In this document: positions 8,648-17,450 of the stretch, in pieces
Numbering within the stretch: position 1 is the stretch's first letter
Layout: each line of letters opens with the position of its first letter
From: SZUA-100 sp965248135
GTDB lineage: Bacteria > Pseudomonadota > Alphaproteobacteria > Rhizobiales > Rhizobiaceae
DNA: 64,000 bases
Direction of reading: 5' to 3'
Assembly: GCA_965248135.1 (NCBI GenBank)
Contig: CBDFIN010000008.1
Span: forward strand, 1-64,000
Program-made: the position numbers and the translations under genes
Notes under the pieces: model-generated
Told to the model about the DNA's origin: nothing
What the model saw: only the letters and a program-made list of their open reading frames with translations
The model's database searches: none

Positions 8648-9670
8648 TCACGCCTTTACATAGTACACGCTCCGACCGCCACCTTCCCGATCGATGAGAC
8701 CCAATTCCAGAAGCTTTGCAAAATCCTGTTTTCTCGAAGCCAGACTTCGGTTGGAAACCGCTCCATATTCTCGTTGTGTGATTGAACCGTTTTCATCAAT
8801 GAATTGCAGAATTTTTTGATGATGAGGCTCCATCCTTGGAGATTGTTCGGGCAGGGATTTTTGAACCCGCTTCAGTTCATCTAAAATCCCTTCAGCGAAA
8901 TATTCAAGCCAAATTGTGAAATCGAATTTACCTTTGAGGTCATAAAAGTCGCCTTGTTCCCCTACCATCTGGAAATACCGGGTGACGTTACGATTGTAGT
9001 ATGCTTCGAAGGAAAACACCGACCAGAAATCAAGTCCCGCCAGTCCCAAGATGGCACTGGTCATTAGACGGGTTGAGCGACCATTTCCATCCATAAACGG
9101 ATGGATGATCACGGACTGTTTGTGAAACAGTCCAGCCAGTAGCACTGGATCAAGTTCGCTTAGATTTTGCTGGACGAACGCGAAAAGTTCATCACAGAGT
9201 GACACCACTTCCTCATGATTGGGGGGGATGAAAACAACACTATCCACCACGCGAGGATCGCGGATCACGACTGGTTTTTTTCTGATGTGCCCGATGTCGT
9301 AGGGGTTCTCCATCAACCCTTCCACTACCATTCCTTGAACGGTTTCGAAGGTTTTGGTGGATAGATCAAAGTCCCCTGAATTGATTTGAGCTTGTACCCA
9401 TTCTAATGCCCGATTGTAATTCAACACCTCACGTTCGGTATCACGAATTTGGTTTGGCGTATTTTTCAGAAGCCGCTTGACATCAGTCAGTGACAGAGGG
9501 TTCCCCTCAATGCTGGTAGAGGCATAACTTGATAGTGCCCGAGCTTCGACGGCTAGTTTGGTAAATCCAGCTTCAGATAATGAGTAGCTTCTGATTGTTC
9601 CAAGGGTTTCACCGATCTCCCTGATGGTTCGGAGTAGCCGGTTTCGAATGGTGTATTTAGGATTCCACAT
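8648..9670 (-). CDS. Fic-family protein (AMP transferase-type)
   Basis: A protein of 340 residues. The Fic core motif HPFMDGNGRSTR is complete (about 190-201), so transfer of AMP or another nucleotide part to a protein hydroxyl is possible. An inhibitory motif of the (S/T)xxxE(G/N) type, STSIEGN, lies near residues 51-57 in the same chain. This is the class II arrangement, where the N-terminal helix restrains the active site. The last 60 residues look like a winged helix (GSITQREYGAVSNRSLASR), common in this subfamily. There is no separate antitoxin gene beside it. No clear Shine-Dalgarno precedes the ATG. The target protein is unknown. Confidence 0.9.
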   Translation of the reverse strand: MWNPKYTIRNRLLRTIREIGETLGTIRSYSLSEAGFTKLAVEARALSSYASTSIEGNPLSLTDVKRLLKNTPNQIRDTEREVLNYNRALEWVQAQINSGDFDLSTKTFETVQGMVVEGLMENPYDIGHIRKKPVVIRDPRVVDSVVFIPPNHEEVVSLCDELFAFVQQNLSELDPVLLAGLFHKQSVIIHPFMDGNGRSTRLMTSAILGLAGLDFWSVFSFEAYYNRNVTRYFQMVGEQGDFYDLKGKFDFTIWLEYFAEGILDELKRVQKSLPEQSPRMEPHHQKILQFIDENGSITQREYGAVSNRSLASRKQDFAKLLELGLIDREGGGRSVYYVKA

Positions 9671-9784
9671 ATAGCCAAATAGTAGCCGATTAGTAGCCGA
9701 TTTGCAAATCGCATTTAGGGCATTTTCAGATGCTGAAAGTTTCTAACTCATAGCTCTGGGTTTCGGAAAAAAGTACCATTGGAC

Positions 9785-9906
9785 GATACCTGCCGTGCTC
9801 CAAAGTCAAGGATTTGAACCCCCGCTGAGCGGGGGATTTCTGCTTGACGGCTCTGCTATTACGACAGGTCGTGTCCAAGGTGCTCAATTTTTATAACCCA
9901 ATCATC
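9785..9906 (+). promoter_or_regulatory. structured leader L1, candidate ssDNA promoter
   Basis: One of three related leaders in the element. It folds as outer stem ACCTGCCGT/ACGACAGGT (9788-9796, 9861-9869, one mismatch), middle stem GTCAAG/CTTGAC (9805-9810, 9843-9848) and a perfect inner stem CCCCCGCT/AGCGGGGG (9819-9826, 9828-9835). The tail GTGCTCAATTTTTATAACCC runs to the start codon. L2 and L3 share order and spacing. Confidence 0.6.
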
Positions 9907-10274
9907 ATGAGTACTACAACATTACCGACTTCGATCAATGCTCCAACTGCAACACAGTTTGTCTTTCAATGGCATGGCACTTCAATCAATGTGAAATTTA
10001 CTCCAGAGGAATTTGGAGCTCTCTATCCAGAATACACTCGTGACCACATTGAAATTTTTTGTGATGAGCTAATACCAATTACAGAAACTGGTTATCGTTC
10101 TCATTTCGTCCATCCAGATGAAATTACCAAAGCTAATGGTGTAGAGAAATACATTATTGCCTGGCTTTATTCAGCTTTCAAAAGTCCTGAGTGGCAAAAA
10201 ATGCTAGCCAGCGATCAACAGCCATCACTTTTTTGGTGGCTTTTTTTCAAAAGCCGATTTTTTATTTTCCCCGG
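9907..10274 (+). pseudogene. unknown protein, 3' end lost to IS30
   Basis: It starts at ATG 9907 (MSTTTLPTSINAPTATQF) directly behind leader L1, with no Shine-Dalgarno. About 120 residues remain, including FVFQWHGTSINVKFTPEEFG and SHFVHPDEITKANGVEKYII. I do not recognise the family. The frame runs on into the IS30 element at about 10275, so the natural C-terminus is missing or was just beyond. Because it sits behind the same leader as the ArdC-like gene, an early or anti-defence role is a reasonable guess only. Confidence 0.6.
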
Positions 10275-11478
10275 TTCAACTCCGAAACGCAACATTTGTT
10301 TGCTGATGGAATATGATTTTTGTTTGCGGATTTGGTGGGCGGGGTCAAGGGCATTGTCGCGTAGCGATGCGCAGCACCCTTGAGGCCGACCGGAAAATCC
10401 GCAAAACTCGTCAAACCATTCCATTATGCCTTTGATTATTTAGCCAGATGGCTGCAATCCTCGTATGGGACACCACATCTCACGGAGGATATTATGCCCA
10501 AAGGACATCACCATCTGGCCTATGATCAAAGATGCCAGATTTACACACTTTTGCAAACCGGTCTCTGCCGCGCCCAAATTGCCCGCCAGATTGGCGTTGA
10601 GCGTTCGACTATCACCCGAGAGTTGCAGCGCAACAAGGGCAAATGTGGTTATCGCTTTAAACAAGCGCATGACAAGGCGTGTGAGCGGCGCAAAAAGGCC
10701 TCTTGTGTGCCGCGTAAAATGACCGTTGAGCGCGTCGAACTCATTGAAAGCCTGCTGACGAAATGGCAGTGGAGCCCCGATCAGATCAGCGGCTGGCTGG
10801 CTCGAAACGGGCTCTTCGTCTCACACGAGTGGATTTACCGCCACATCTGGGCGGACAAAAAAAAGGGTGGCAAATTATGGACTTGCCTGCGCCATCGCGG
10901 CAAAAAATACAATCGACGCGGCACGAAAACAGCCGGTCGCGGCCTCATTCCAGGGCGGGTTGACATTGAGGAACGTCCCGAAATCGTCGAAACCAAAAGC
11001 CGTGTTGGCGACTGGGAGGGCGATACTATCATCGGCAAAAACCACAAGGGTGCCATTCTTTCTCATGTCGATCGAAAATCAAAATACACCAAGCTGGTTC
11101 TGTTGCGCGACAAATCAAAGGACAGCGTGCAAAAGGCCTGCGGCAAGACGCTTTCAAAGCTCAAAGCGTTCATCAAAACCATCACGTATGACAATGGCAA
11201 AGAATTCGCCGGGCACAAAAAGATCGCCAAAATATTGCAATGCGACATCTATTTCGCCAAGCCCTATCACTCATGGCAGCGCGGCCTCAACGAACATACC
11301 AACGGTCTTGTTCGCCAATACTTCCCAAAGGGTACCGATTTCACTAAGCTGACAAAAGCCGAAGTTCAGATCGTCGAAGACAAGCTGAACCAACGTCCAA
11401 GAAAATGTCTCGAATACAAAACCCCATATGAGGCCTTTTCAAAGGAATGTGAGCAAAATGTTGCATTTCAATGTTGAA
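10275..11478 (+). mobile_element. IS30-family insertion sequence, intact
   Basis: The ends form an imperfect inverted repeat: TTCAACTCCGAAACGCAACA at the left, and at the right the complement of TTCAACATTGAAATGCAACA. The element holds one full transposase gene. No convincing target duplication is visible. It separates the truncated gene at 9907 from the gene at 11504. Confidence 0.8.
10494..11477 (+). CDS. IS30-family transposase
   Basis: A protein of 327 residues starting at ATG 10494, with GGAGG 7 bases upstream; the longer frame from 10380 is artefactual. The N-terminus has a helix-turn-helix (IARQIGVERSTITRELQRN). The catalytic part shows GDWEGDTIIGKNHKGA (first Asp), KTITYDNGKEFAGH (second Asp) and HSWQRGLNEHTNGLVRQYFP (Glu). 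These are the expected DDE positions and the frame is unbroken, so it may be active. Confidence 0.95.
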   Translation: MPKGHHHLAYDQRCQIYTLLQTGLCRAQIARQIGVERSTITRELQRNKGKCGYRFKQAHDKACERRKKASCVPRKMTVERVELIESLLTKWQWSPDQISGWLARNGLFVSHEWIYRHIWADKKKGGKLWTCLRHRGKKYNRRGTKTAGRGLIPGRVDIEERPEIVETKSRVGDWEGDTIIGKNHKGAILSHVDRKSKYTKLVLLRDKSKDSVQKACGKTLSKLKAFIKTITYDNGKEFAGHKKIAKILQCDIYFAKPYHSWQRGLNEHTNGLVRQYFPKGTDFTKLTKAEVQIVEDKLNQRPRKCLEYKTPYEAFSKECEQNVAFQC

Positions 11479-11503
11479 GGGGCGTTTCATAATCAATTTT
11501 TCA

Positions 11504-12133
11504 ATGAGTGATCAAAATACCGGTAACGGAAAATTCGACAGCCTCAAAGCTCTTCAGGTTTTAGCCGAGCTGAACTTGAACAAAGAGGTGCTTGCCGTAT
11601 TGCTGGAGATGCAGGGCTTCAAGAAAGCACATATCCATTTTCTTTGTGGCCCAATTATTCAGCATCGGTCACCTTGGATGGATACGACTCCAGAATGGAT
11701 GTACAAAGCCATTATTCCGGAGCGTCTTCAGATAATCATTGACGAACATCGAAAGGGAATTGTCAGCTCGAATGTCGGGCCGGTTGAAATGGCCACCGTC
11801 ATGTACCCGGCATCATGTGATGCACCATTGAGTCATGAACATTGCAGCATTTATCTTTGGGCTTCCACTAAGGCAAATGCGATCCATACCGTCAAACTTG
11901 TCTCCGAAATTTGGGAAATGATAGGCGGTGAAATTGTCCGTGATGATCAGGTGATCAAACCATCTGGAATCTATCATTACGAATATTCTGAATTAACGTC
12001 AGACATTCGCCATCGGGTGGTCCGAGCACAAATCGAACGTATGAGAAAAAGCCGTAAACCAAAAAAGACCAAGGATTCAAATGCTGTTTCTCAGCCGGAA
12101 ATTATTAGCCAACAGCTCAATCTATTTGGCTGA
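11504..12133 (+). CDS. unknown protein with a C-terminal sliding-clamp motif
   Basis: A protein of 209 residues starting at ATG 11504 (MSDQNTGNGKFDSLKALQ). I do not recognise the fold. The middle has IHFLCGPIIQHRSPW and SNVGPVEMATVMYPASCD; the C-terminal third is charged (RMRKSRKPKKTKD). The last residues are SQQLNLFG, and QLNLF fits the consensus of the beta sliding-clamp binding motif (QLxLF) found in bacterial polymerases, MutS and some plasmid proteins. This suggests contact with the host replisome. Start context AATTTTTCAATGAGT has no Shine-Dalgarno and resembles other genes of the element. The upstream DNA was replaced by IS30, so its own leader may be lost. Confidence 0.7.
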   Translation: MSDQNTGNGKFDSLKALQVLAELNLNKEVLAVLLEMQGFKKAHIHFLCGPIIQHRSPWMDTTPEWMYKAIIPERLQIIIDEHRKGIVSSNVGPVEMATVMYPASCDAPLSHEHCSIYLWASTKANAIHTVKLVSEIWEMIGGEIVRDDQVIKPSGIYHYEYSELTSDIRHRVVRAQIERMRKSRKPKKTKDSNAVSQPEIISQQLNLFG

Positions 12134-12560
12134 ATGCGCATTCCGGAGTATACGGCCACCCATTCCAACAACATCCGGCCACCTAAACCGGGGTATCCGG
12201 CCACCTGTGGCACGCTGCATTGAGGCGCCTGGTTTTTGTGTCAGTTGATTGGTGTTTCGTCAAGGGATTTGGTTTTCATTTTGCGCATGGACCCACCATC
12301 GAGTTTGAGGCGATAGGCGTTGTGAACGATCCGGTCGAGGATGGCATCGGCGAAGGTTGGCTCGCCGATCACCTCATGCCAGGTATCAACGGGTAGCTGG
12401 CTGGTGATCAGGGTTGATTTGGCCTCATATCTGTCTTCAATGATCTCCATCAGATCCCGGCGCTGGTTTGCATTCAGACGATCGGGCCCCCAATCATCAA
12501 GGATTAGAAGATCGGTTCTGATGAATTGGGTTTTATGTATGAAAGTGGGGAAAAGCCAAT
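12134..12560 (-). mobile_element. fragment of a different IS21-family element
   Basis: Three short repeats of the type CCGGCCACC (between 12136 and 12210), typical of IS21 ends, are followed by the 3' part of an istB. The other end, istA and the istB N-terminus are gone. The right limit is approximate. It differs in sequence from IS21 copies A and B. Confidence 0.75.
12241..12535 (-). pseudogene. istB: IstB ATPase, C-terminal fragment
   Basis: About 97 residues remain, from just before Walker B (TDLLILDDWGPDRL) through the sensor region (STLITSQLPVDTWHEVIGEP) to the C-terminus. The Walker A half is missing. It is part of the truncated IS21 fragment. Confidence 0.8.
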
Positions 12561-12603
12561 TCCGAAGAATTGGCTTTTCAGATGGATTAACGAGATTCCC
12601 ATC

Positions 12604-13002
12604 TCATGACTTTGGTTCTTCGCTGACAGTCGGCTCTACTGGTTTCTCAGCAGAGCTTGTGTCGGTTGATATTTTCCTCGGTCTTGGTGGCCGAAGATAG
12701 ATCACATCGTTTGCGAGAATGTCCGCAAAGTTCTCTTTGACAAGAACATTGTAGCCTTTCCCGTCACGACTAACAAAGATGGCTCCAATATCATTCCAGA
12801 TATCTTTGCCGTTATCACCTTTCGTCTTGGACGACATGGTGAACCGTGGTCGGTTGTTACCCTCACTCATAGTAAATGGGGTTAGAAAATACACGACTGA
12901 AAATTCCCTTTTGCGTTTTGAAACGTTGGAAAAGGATTTTGCAACCGCAGTCCCAATTGACCACATATCGTGATTTTTGTGAAGATCTTGAAAAACAATC
13001 AT
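12604..13002 (-). CDS. unknown small protein of the integrated element
   Basis: A protein of 132 residues if started at ATG 13002 (MIVFQDLHKNHDMWSIGTAV); a TTG start at 13047 would add 15. It has a compact, mixed core (REFSVVYFLTPFTMSEG, DIGAIFVSRDGKGYNVLV) and an acidic tail rich in Pro, Ser and Glu (SSAEKPVEPTVSEEPKS). No known domain is recognised. It is on the strand opposite to its neighbours and converges on the IS21 fragment. Its start faces leader L2 at about 80 bases. Confidence 0.55.
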   Translation of the reverse strand: MIVFQDLHKNHDMWSIGTAVAKSFSNVSKRKREFSVVYFLTPFTMSEGNNRPRFTMSSKTKGDNGKDIWNDIGAIFVSRDGKGYNVLVKENFADILANDVIYLRPPRPRKISTDTSSAEKPVEPTVSEEPKS

Positions 13003-13084
13003 TGAGGCTCTGCATTCGATTTTCCTGTTAATCGCTCTAGAATCCAAATCTCAGATGATGGATTAGCAATTTCGCGTTCACTGA

Positions 13085-13206
13085 AACCTACCCGGTGCAC
13101 TCCAAAGTCAAGGATTTCCCCCCGCTTAGTGGGGTTCCTCCTTTGACTTTTTCGTGTTTCACCGGGTCTGGTTCTGTGTGCTCAATATTTCTTAATCCAA
13201 TTAATC
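13085..13206 (+). promoter_or_regulatory. structured leader L2, candidate ssDNA promoter
   Basis: It folds as a perfect outer stem ACCCGGTG/CACCGGGT (13090-13097, 13160-13167), middle stem AAAGTCAA/TTGACTTT (13104-13111, 13143-13150) and inner stem CCCCGCT/AGTGGGG with one G-T wobble. The tail GTGCTCAATATTTCTTAATC leads to the ArdC-like start. Compared with L3, the middle stem changes both partners of one pair (G-C to T-A). Confidence 0.65.
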
Positions 13207-13750
13207 ATGAGTGATATTTATCAGATGGTCACAGACTGAATTATCCAGCAACTGGAACAGGTCGATGCGAAGGATTTCTCAAAGCCTTGGTTTTGTGTCG
13301 GTCATTCCCCGGTCAATTTACGAGGCACAGTCTATCGTGGCATCAATCATGTTTTGTTGTCTCATTCTGGCTTTGACTCGAATATCTGGGCGACCTTCAA
13401 ACAATGGAGTGAGCATGATTGCCATGTCAAAAAAGGTGAAAAGTCACGGATTGTCGTCTTGTGGAAATTTTTTGATGAAATTGATGACGAAGGACAAAGC
13501 ACTGGCAAAACAAGAGTAGTGATGACCCGCTATTTCAGGGTATTTAATTCCGCTCAAGTTGAAGGCGATTATGCGCGGAATGCAGAGCAGAAATTCAAAA
13601 ACAAGCTCAAATCCCATGATCCGATTACTAAGGCTGAAAGCTCTGTCACCAGTTATACAGAAGCCGAGCAACTTTCGGTTCGTCCGTCAGACCGAGCCTA
13701 TTATGCTAGAGGAATTCAGGAGCATATTGCCATGCCTGAATTGGGGCATT
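13207..13750 (+). pseudogene. ArdC-like antirestriction protein, N-terminal domain only
   Basis: From ATG 13207 the frame reads MSDIYQMVTD, a TGA stop at codon 11 (13237), then IIQQLEQVDAKDFSKPW and the ArdC N-terminal ssDNA-binding domain (NLRGTVYRGINHVLLSHSGF, ATFKQWSEHDCHVKKGEKS). It continues to QLSVRPSDRAYYARGIQEHI and is cut by IS21 copy B at 13751, before the metalloprotease-like HExxH domain. ArdC proteins protect incoming plasmid DNA from restriction during conjugation. With both a nonsense codon and a lost catalytic domain it is very probably dead. The leader and start context match those at 9907 and 22649. Confidence 0.8.
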
Positions 13751-13910
13751 TGTCAATCAGCATTGAAGTTTAACCCCTTATCGGCGTGCAATTTTGGCCC
13801 CTTGCTGTTCTGCATTTTGGATTGAGGTTATCGTTCTGGTTGCGAAGGTAAGAAGGGATCGGAGCGCGGAGACTTCAATTATCGCAGCGCTTTGATCCCT
13901 TCTGGTTTGA

Positions 13911-14534
13911 TCAGTTACGATGTTTGAGACGCCAGCTTTCATTGCCGATCTCAATGATGTCGCGATGATGCGTGAGGCGGTCGAGTAGTGCGGTTGTCAT
14001 TTTGGCATCACCGAATACGGTTGGCCATTCAGCGAAGGTAAGATTAGTAGTGACAATGATTGATGTGCGCTCGTAGAGCTGGCTGATCAGATGGAACAAG
14101 AGCTGGCCACCTGATTGTGCGAATGGCAGGTAACCGAGTTCGTCAATGATCAACAGATCAACGCGGGTCAACCGATCTGTCATACGCCCGGCCTTTCCAT
14201 CCCGGTGCTCAGCCTCATATCGACGATGCCATGACGCTCCATGATGAACCTCCACTGTGATCCGGTCATATCGTGCACAATCGGCGACTGGATCTTCATG
14301 AAGCTGCAGATGCGGCGGAATGGGGACACAATCAGGCAGATTATCCGGCTCATTTTGGCGTGACAGTATATTCAGTACCGCATCGGCGCTGCGCAATCCT
14401 GCATTCAGGGCTGTTTGGCAAGCGGCCTCAACAGCATCCACGCCCTGTTCATGGGCGGCCAGAAGCAAATCGACCATCTGTCTATCACCATCCGGGGTTC
14501 CTGATAACCTTTTACGGATAGTCGTCAGTGCCAT
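13911..14534 (-). pseudogene. fusion of IstA C-terminus and IstB C-terminus, copy B
   Basis: The deletion joins the istA C-terminal stretch (MALTTIRKRLSGTPDGDRQM to GASWHRRY) in frame to istB from EAEHRDGKAGRMTDRLTRVD onward, giving a 207-residue open frame. It keeps Walker B (LLIIDELGYLPF) but lacks Walker A, so it cannot be a working IstB. It is a side product of deletion, not a designed fusion. Confidence 0.8.
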
Positions 14535-15847
14535 CGGGTTGAATTTTGGGGCAAGACCAGTTCCTTGAAAGGTGCGCCATTACGAATGGCACCGGGTTTG
14601 CGTTCAAGAATGGGTACATAATGCACCTGAATATTTGGCGGATCATATATTGTTTTGTCCCGGCCAAAGCGGCGGTCATGCTCACCAACAATCTGCTCGT
14701 TCTGTAGCAAAATGATCTTGGTTGCTGTTGCGCGAAGCTGTACCGGTTTGCCGGCAGCTAGTGGTCTGGCCGAAACGCTGTAACGATTGCGCTCAAAGTT
14801 CACAAGACAGGTTTTGGAGACGGCGACGATTGTCTCATGGAACCCATTGAAGGAGCCCTGGCACGGTACCAACGCATTCTGCTGTTCCAGAAAAACATCG
14901 TAAATCATTCGATCTTTGAACTCTGGATGCCTGGTTACCTTGGCATGTTCGATAACCTGTTCATACAGTATCTCATTTGGTCATCATTATTTGCCACCTT
15001 CAATCGCGGTGCAAAATGCCGCCCGCGCGATACCTTCACTCAGGTATCTCAACCTGTCCTTTCTCCCAGCCTGCGGCAGGAGAACAGGCGACAGGCTCCA
15101 CAAGGTGGTGCGAGCACATCTGTTCGAACCTTTTATTGAACTTTCGATCCTTGCCCTTGAGGATCGCATCCACTGCCGTTGACATATTGTCGTATATGCC
15201 CCGTGCACAGGCACCGCCGAAAAAGGCGAATGCCCTGTCATGGGCGTCAAAAACCATCTCCTGTTTCTCACGCGGATACGCTACCAAAAACGGCATGCGG
15301 CTGTAGCAAAGCCTGAAGTGGCAACCTTTACCTTGCTGGCGCCCGTCACGACAATCTCATGGCTCCAGTCTCGTGGCTCCAGTCGAACTGGCAGGCTTCT
15401 CCCCAATATTACACAATGAGCAAAACTCAACGGTACAAATGCATGCTCCAAACCGGTGCTGCGTTCATTCCTCCAGCGCTTTGCATATCGCCGCACACTA
15501 TCGTAACTGCCGTCATAGCCAACACGCCGCAGATCATCATGGATACGCGTCAGAGTGAGCCGTTCTTTGCGCGAACATCTTTCGTTCGCCTTCAACATCG
15601 TATCAAGCTGTTCTGTGAAAAGGCCCAACTTTGGCAGCGGTTGGGTGGATCGGTCATAGCGAAACTCCGTTACTTTGGAGCGCAAAATCTTCCGTACAGA
15701 ATTCCGCGAGATGCCGCGATCCCGGCAAATCTCTTTAATGCCTTTCTTATGAACAAAATGATCCCGTCTGACCTTCGCAACCACAACAATCATCCCCTGT
15801 ATAACCCCGACATTTTGATCCAAATGACGGGTACAATGCACAACCAA
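14525..15847 (-). pseudogene. istA: IS21 transposase IstA, copy B, broken
   Basis: Three pieces: 15281-15847 (helix-turn-helix and first DDE part), 15036-15296 (AYPREKQEMVFDAHDRAFAF to AGWEKGQVE) and 14525-14908 (MIYDVFLEQQNALVPC to NRYSVSARPLAAGKP). A one-base deletion near 15320 separates the first two; copy A is in frame there (GTGGGCAACC against GTGGCAACC). The gap between second and third is shared with copy A. Confidence 0.82.
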
Positions 15848-15913
15848 GGGAGGGGGTCAAAATTGAACGCCGATCTCCCCGTTTAAGGGGGCAATCTTGC
15901 ATGTCGATCTACA

Positions 15914-16426
15914 CTCAATGCGGCCATCATGAGCCACGTACTCGGAAGACCGCCATACAAAAGATACCCCATCCACTTGTTCATTGATGAGTGTCAGTAT
16001 TTCGTCAGTCCAACCATGTCCGAGATTTTGGGAGAAAGCCGGAAATTCGGTTTGTATATCACCGTGGCTACCCAACGGATTGAACGTCTTAATTCAGACC
16101 TTCAAGACGCGATCTTGGGGAATGTTGGCAATATCTGGGTGGGAAACTCCAGGCACACGACAGCCGAAAAATTATCCCGAGAAACCGATATCGATGCGGA
16201 GAAAATTAGAAAATTACAAAACCTTCAGTTTTTTCAAGTGGCAACGAGCGAACCTACCAAACGTCAGCATCTTCGATATATCGGGAACCGGTACTGCATG
16301 TCACCAAAACTTTGGCAAAATATCCTAAAACAGCAATCTCAAAAATATTACAGAAAATCCTCAACCCCTGAAAGCCCCTCATCTACTCCAGGTGCAAGTG
16401 CATCCTGGAATCCTGACTTCTTTTAA
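15914..16426 (+). pseudogene. VirD4/TraG-type coupling ATPase, C-terminal fragment
   Basis: The frame enters from the IS21 end (LNAAIMSHVLGRPPYKRYPI) and carries Walker B HLFIDECQYF, then GLYITVATQRIERLNSDLQD and GNIWVGNSRHTTAEKLSRE, the hallmarks of TraG/TraD/HerA-type DNA pumps. The Walker A half lies beyond the lost flank. Such proteins bring the relaxed DNA strand to the type IV secretion channel. The stop TAA lies within TTTTAATCCCAATTG, 9 bases before the next start, so the two genes formed an operon. Confidence 0.75.
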
Positions 16427-16435
16427 TCCCAATTG

Positions 16436-17293
16436 ATGAGTGCCACATTTTCGGTTTTCAGCCCCCAGCAATGGCGAGTCCTCCAAGCCTTGAACACCTA
16501 TCGTTTCCTGACGGTGGAGCAAATACTGAGATTGGGTATTTCCAAAAACGCAAAATCTCTCAGAGACAAAACGCTCTTTGCACTCAGGCACCAGAAATGC
16601 ATCCATTCGGAAAAAATCGGGTCGTTTTTGCCGGACGTGCATCATCTCACAAAAAACGGCCAACAGCTTCTTTGTGAGATTGAGGGATGTGAGCCAGTGC
16701 CGATCCCATCGAAAAAGAAAGTGCCGTTTTCTGCGGTTTTTGCACGCCACCGGTTTGCGCAGGTGGACTTTCAAATCGGTTTGAGACAATGGATTGAACA
16801 ACGCGGAGATGCAGAGATATTGCTTGAGCTTCAGGATTTTACTCGCCAACAGAAAACCGGGAACGGGCAACCAAAGCCATCCACAGAGTTGGTGGTCACG
16901 GGTTTGGTAAATACCGTCATCCCGGATGGGACTTTTGTCGTTGGTCTGACTACCGGCAAAGCCGCTGTCTACTTAGTAGAAGTACACCGCTCCACTCAGA
17001 GTAAGGCGGTTACCGAACAGCTGAACCGGTATTTCGAGGTGATTAAAAGCGGAGTGATACAGCAGAAATACGGATACTCGGTTCATCCCATTATTTGTTC
17101 GGTTCACCACCAGGCATCCGTTCTTACGAGCGTCAAAGCCCGTCTGAATGCTCATCAGGGTTTTGCTCCCTTCCGGCATAATATTGTGTTTCATTCATTG
17201 GATGATCTGAATTCCAATTTCTCGACCGGTTGGCATTTCGCTGATGACAAACCGGCTAATCCATTTCCGCTTCCTAAAACCGACATGAAATGA
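16436..17293 (+). CDS. replication-relaxation family protein
   Basis: A protein of 285 residues from ATG 16436. The N-terminal winged helix (VFSPQQWRVLQALNTYRFLT, VEQILRLGISKNAKSLRDK) and the later endonuclease-like core (STELVVTGLVNTVIPDGTFV, AAVYLVEVHRSTQSKAVTEQ) match the replication-relaxation family, which usually lies beside VirD4-type genes in plasmids and integrative elements. Its biochemical role is not firmly known; control of replication or of relaxase entry is assumed. The start context CCCAATTGATGAG has no Shine-Dalgarno. The frame is complete. Confidence 0.75.
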   Translation: MSATFSVFSPQQWRVLQALNTYRFLTVEQILRLGISKNAKSLRDKTLFALRHQKCIHSEKIGSFLPDVHHLTKNGQQLLCEIEGCEPVPIPSKKKVPFSAVFARHRFAQVDFQIGLRQWIEQRGDAEILLELQDFTRQQKTGNGQPKPSTELVVTGLVNTVIPDGTFVVGLTTGKAAVYLVEVHRSTQSKAVTEQLNRYFEVIKSGVIQQKYGYSVHPIICSVHHQASVLTSVKARLNAHQGFAPFRHNIVFHSLDDLNSNFSTGWHFADDKPANPFPLPKTDMK

Positions 17294-17450
17294 AACCCAG
17301 CAATTCTTTCACGTTCAAAACTAATGGAACCAGTTCAGACAGAGTGGGCACTGGCGAGTCAAATTATGACGAGATTTTGCCTCCCGTGGGAAGACGAAAA
17401 TGAACCGCCCTGTGTTTACCGGAGAGTAAAACTCTCTAAAGGTAGACCCT

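Larger units (their letters stand above)
13751..15913 (-). mobile_element. IS21-family element, copy B, with internal deletion
   Basis: The ends are the same as in copy A (TGTCAATCAGCATTGAAG at the left; complement of TGTAGATCGACATGCAAG at the right). About 390 bases covering the istB start and Walker A are deleted at a TCA microhomology near 14217. The 159-base mosaic of copy A is absent. The left flank is the ArdC gene and the right flank a TraG-type gene, with no target duplication, so the DNA between those two genes has been lost. Confidence 0.88.

Noticed and set aside
13237..13239. TGA as a recoded codon (selenocysteine or pyrrolysine-like) in the ArdC-like gene
   Set aside because: There is no recoding structure in view and the gene is also truncated, so a plain nonsense mutation is simpler.
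13911..14534. IstA-IstB fusion as a new protein
   Set aside because: It lacks Walker A and most of IstA and is explained by a 390-base deletion relative to copy A.
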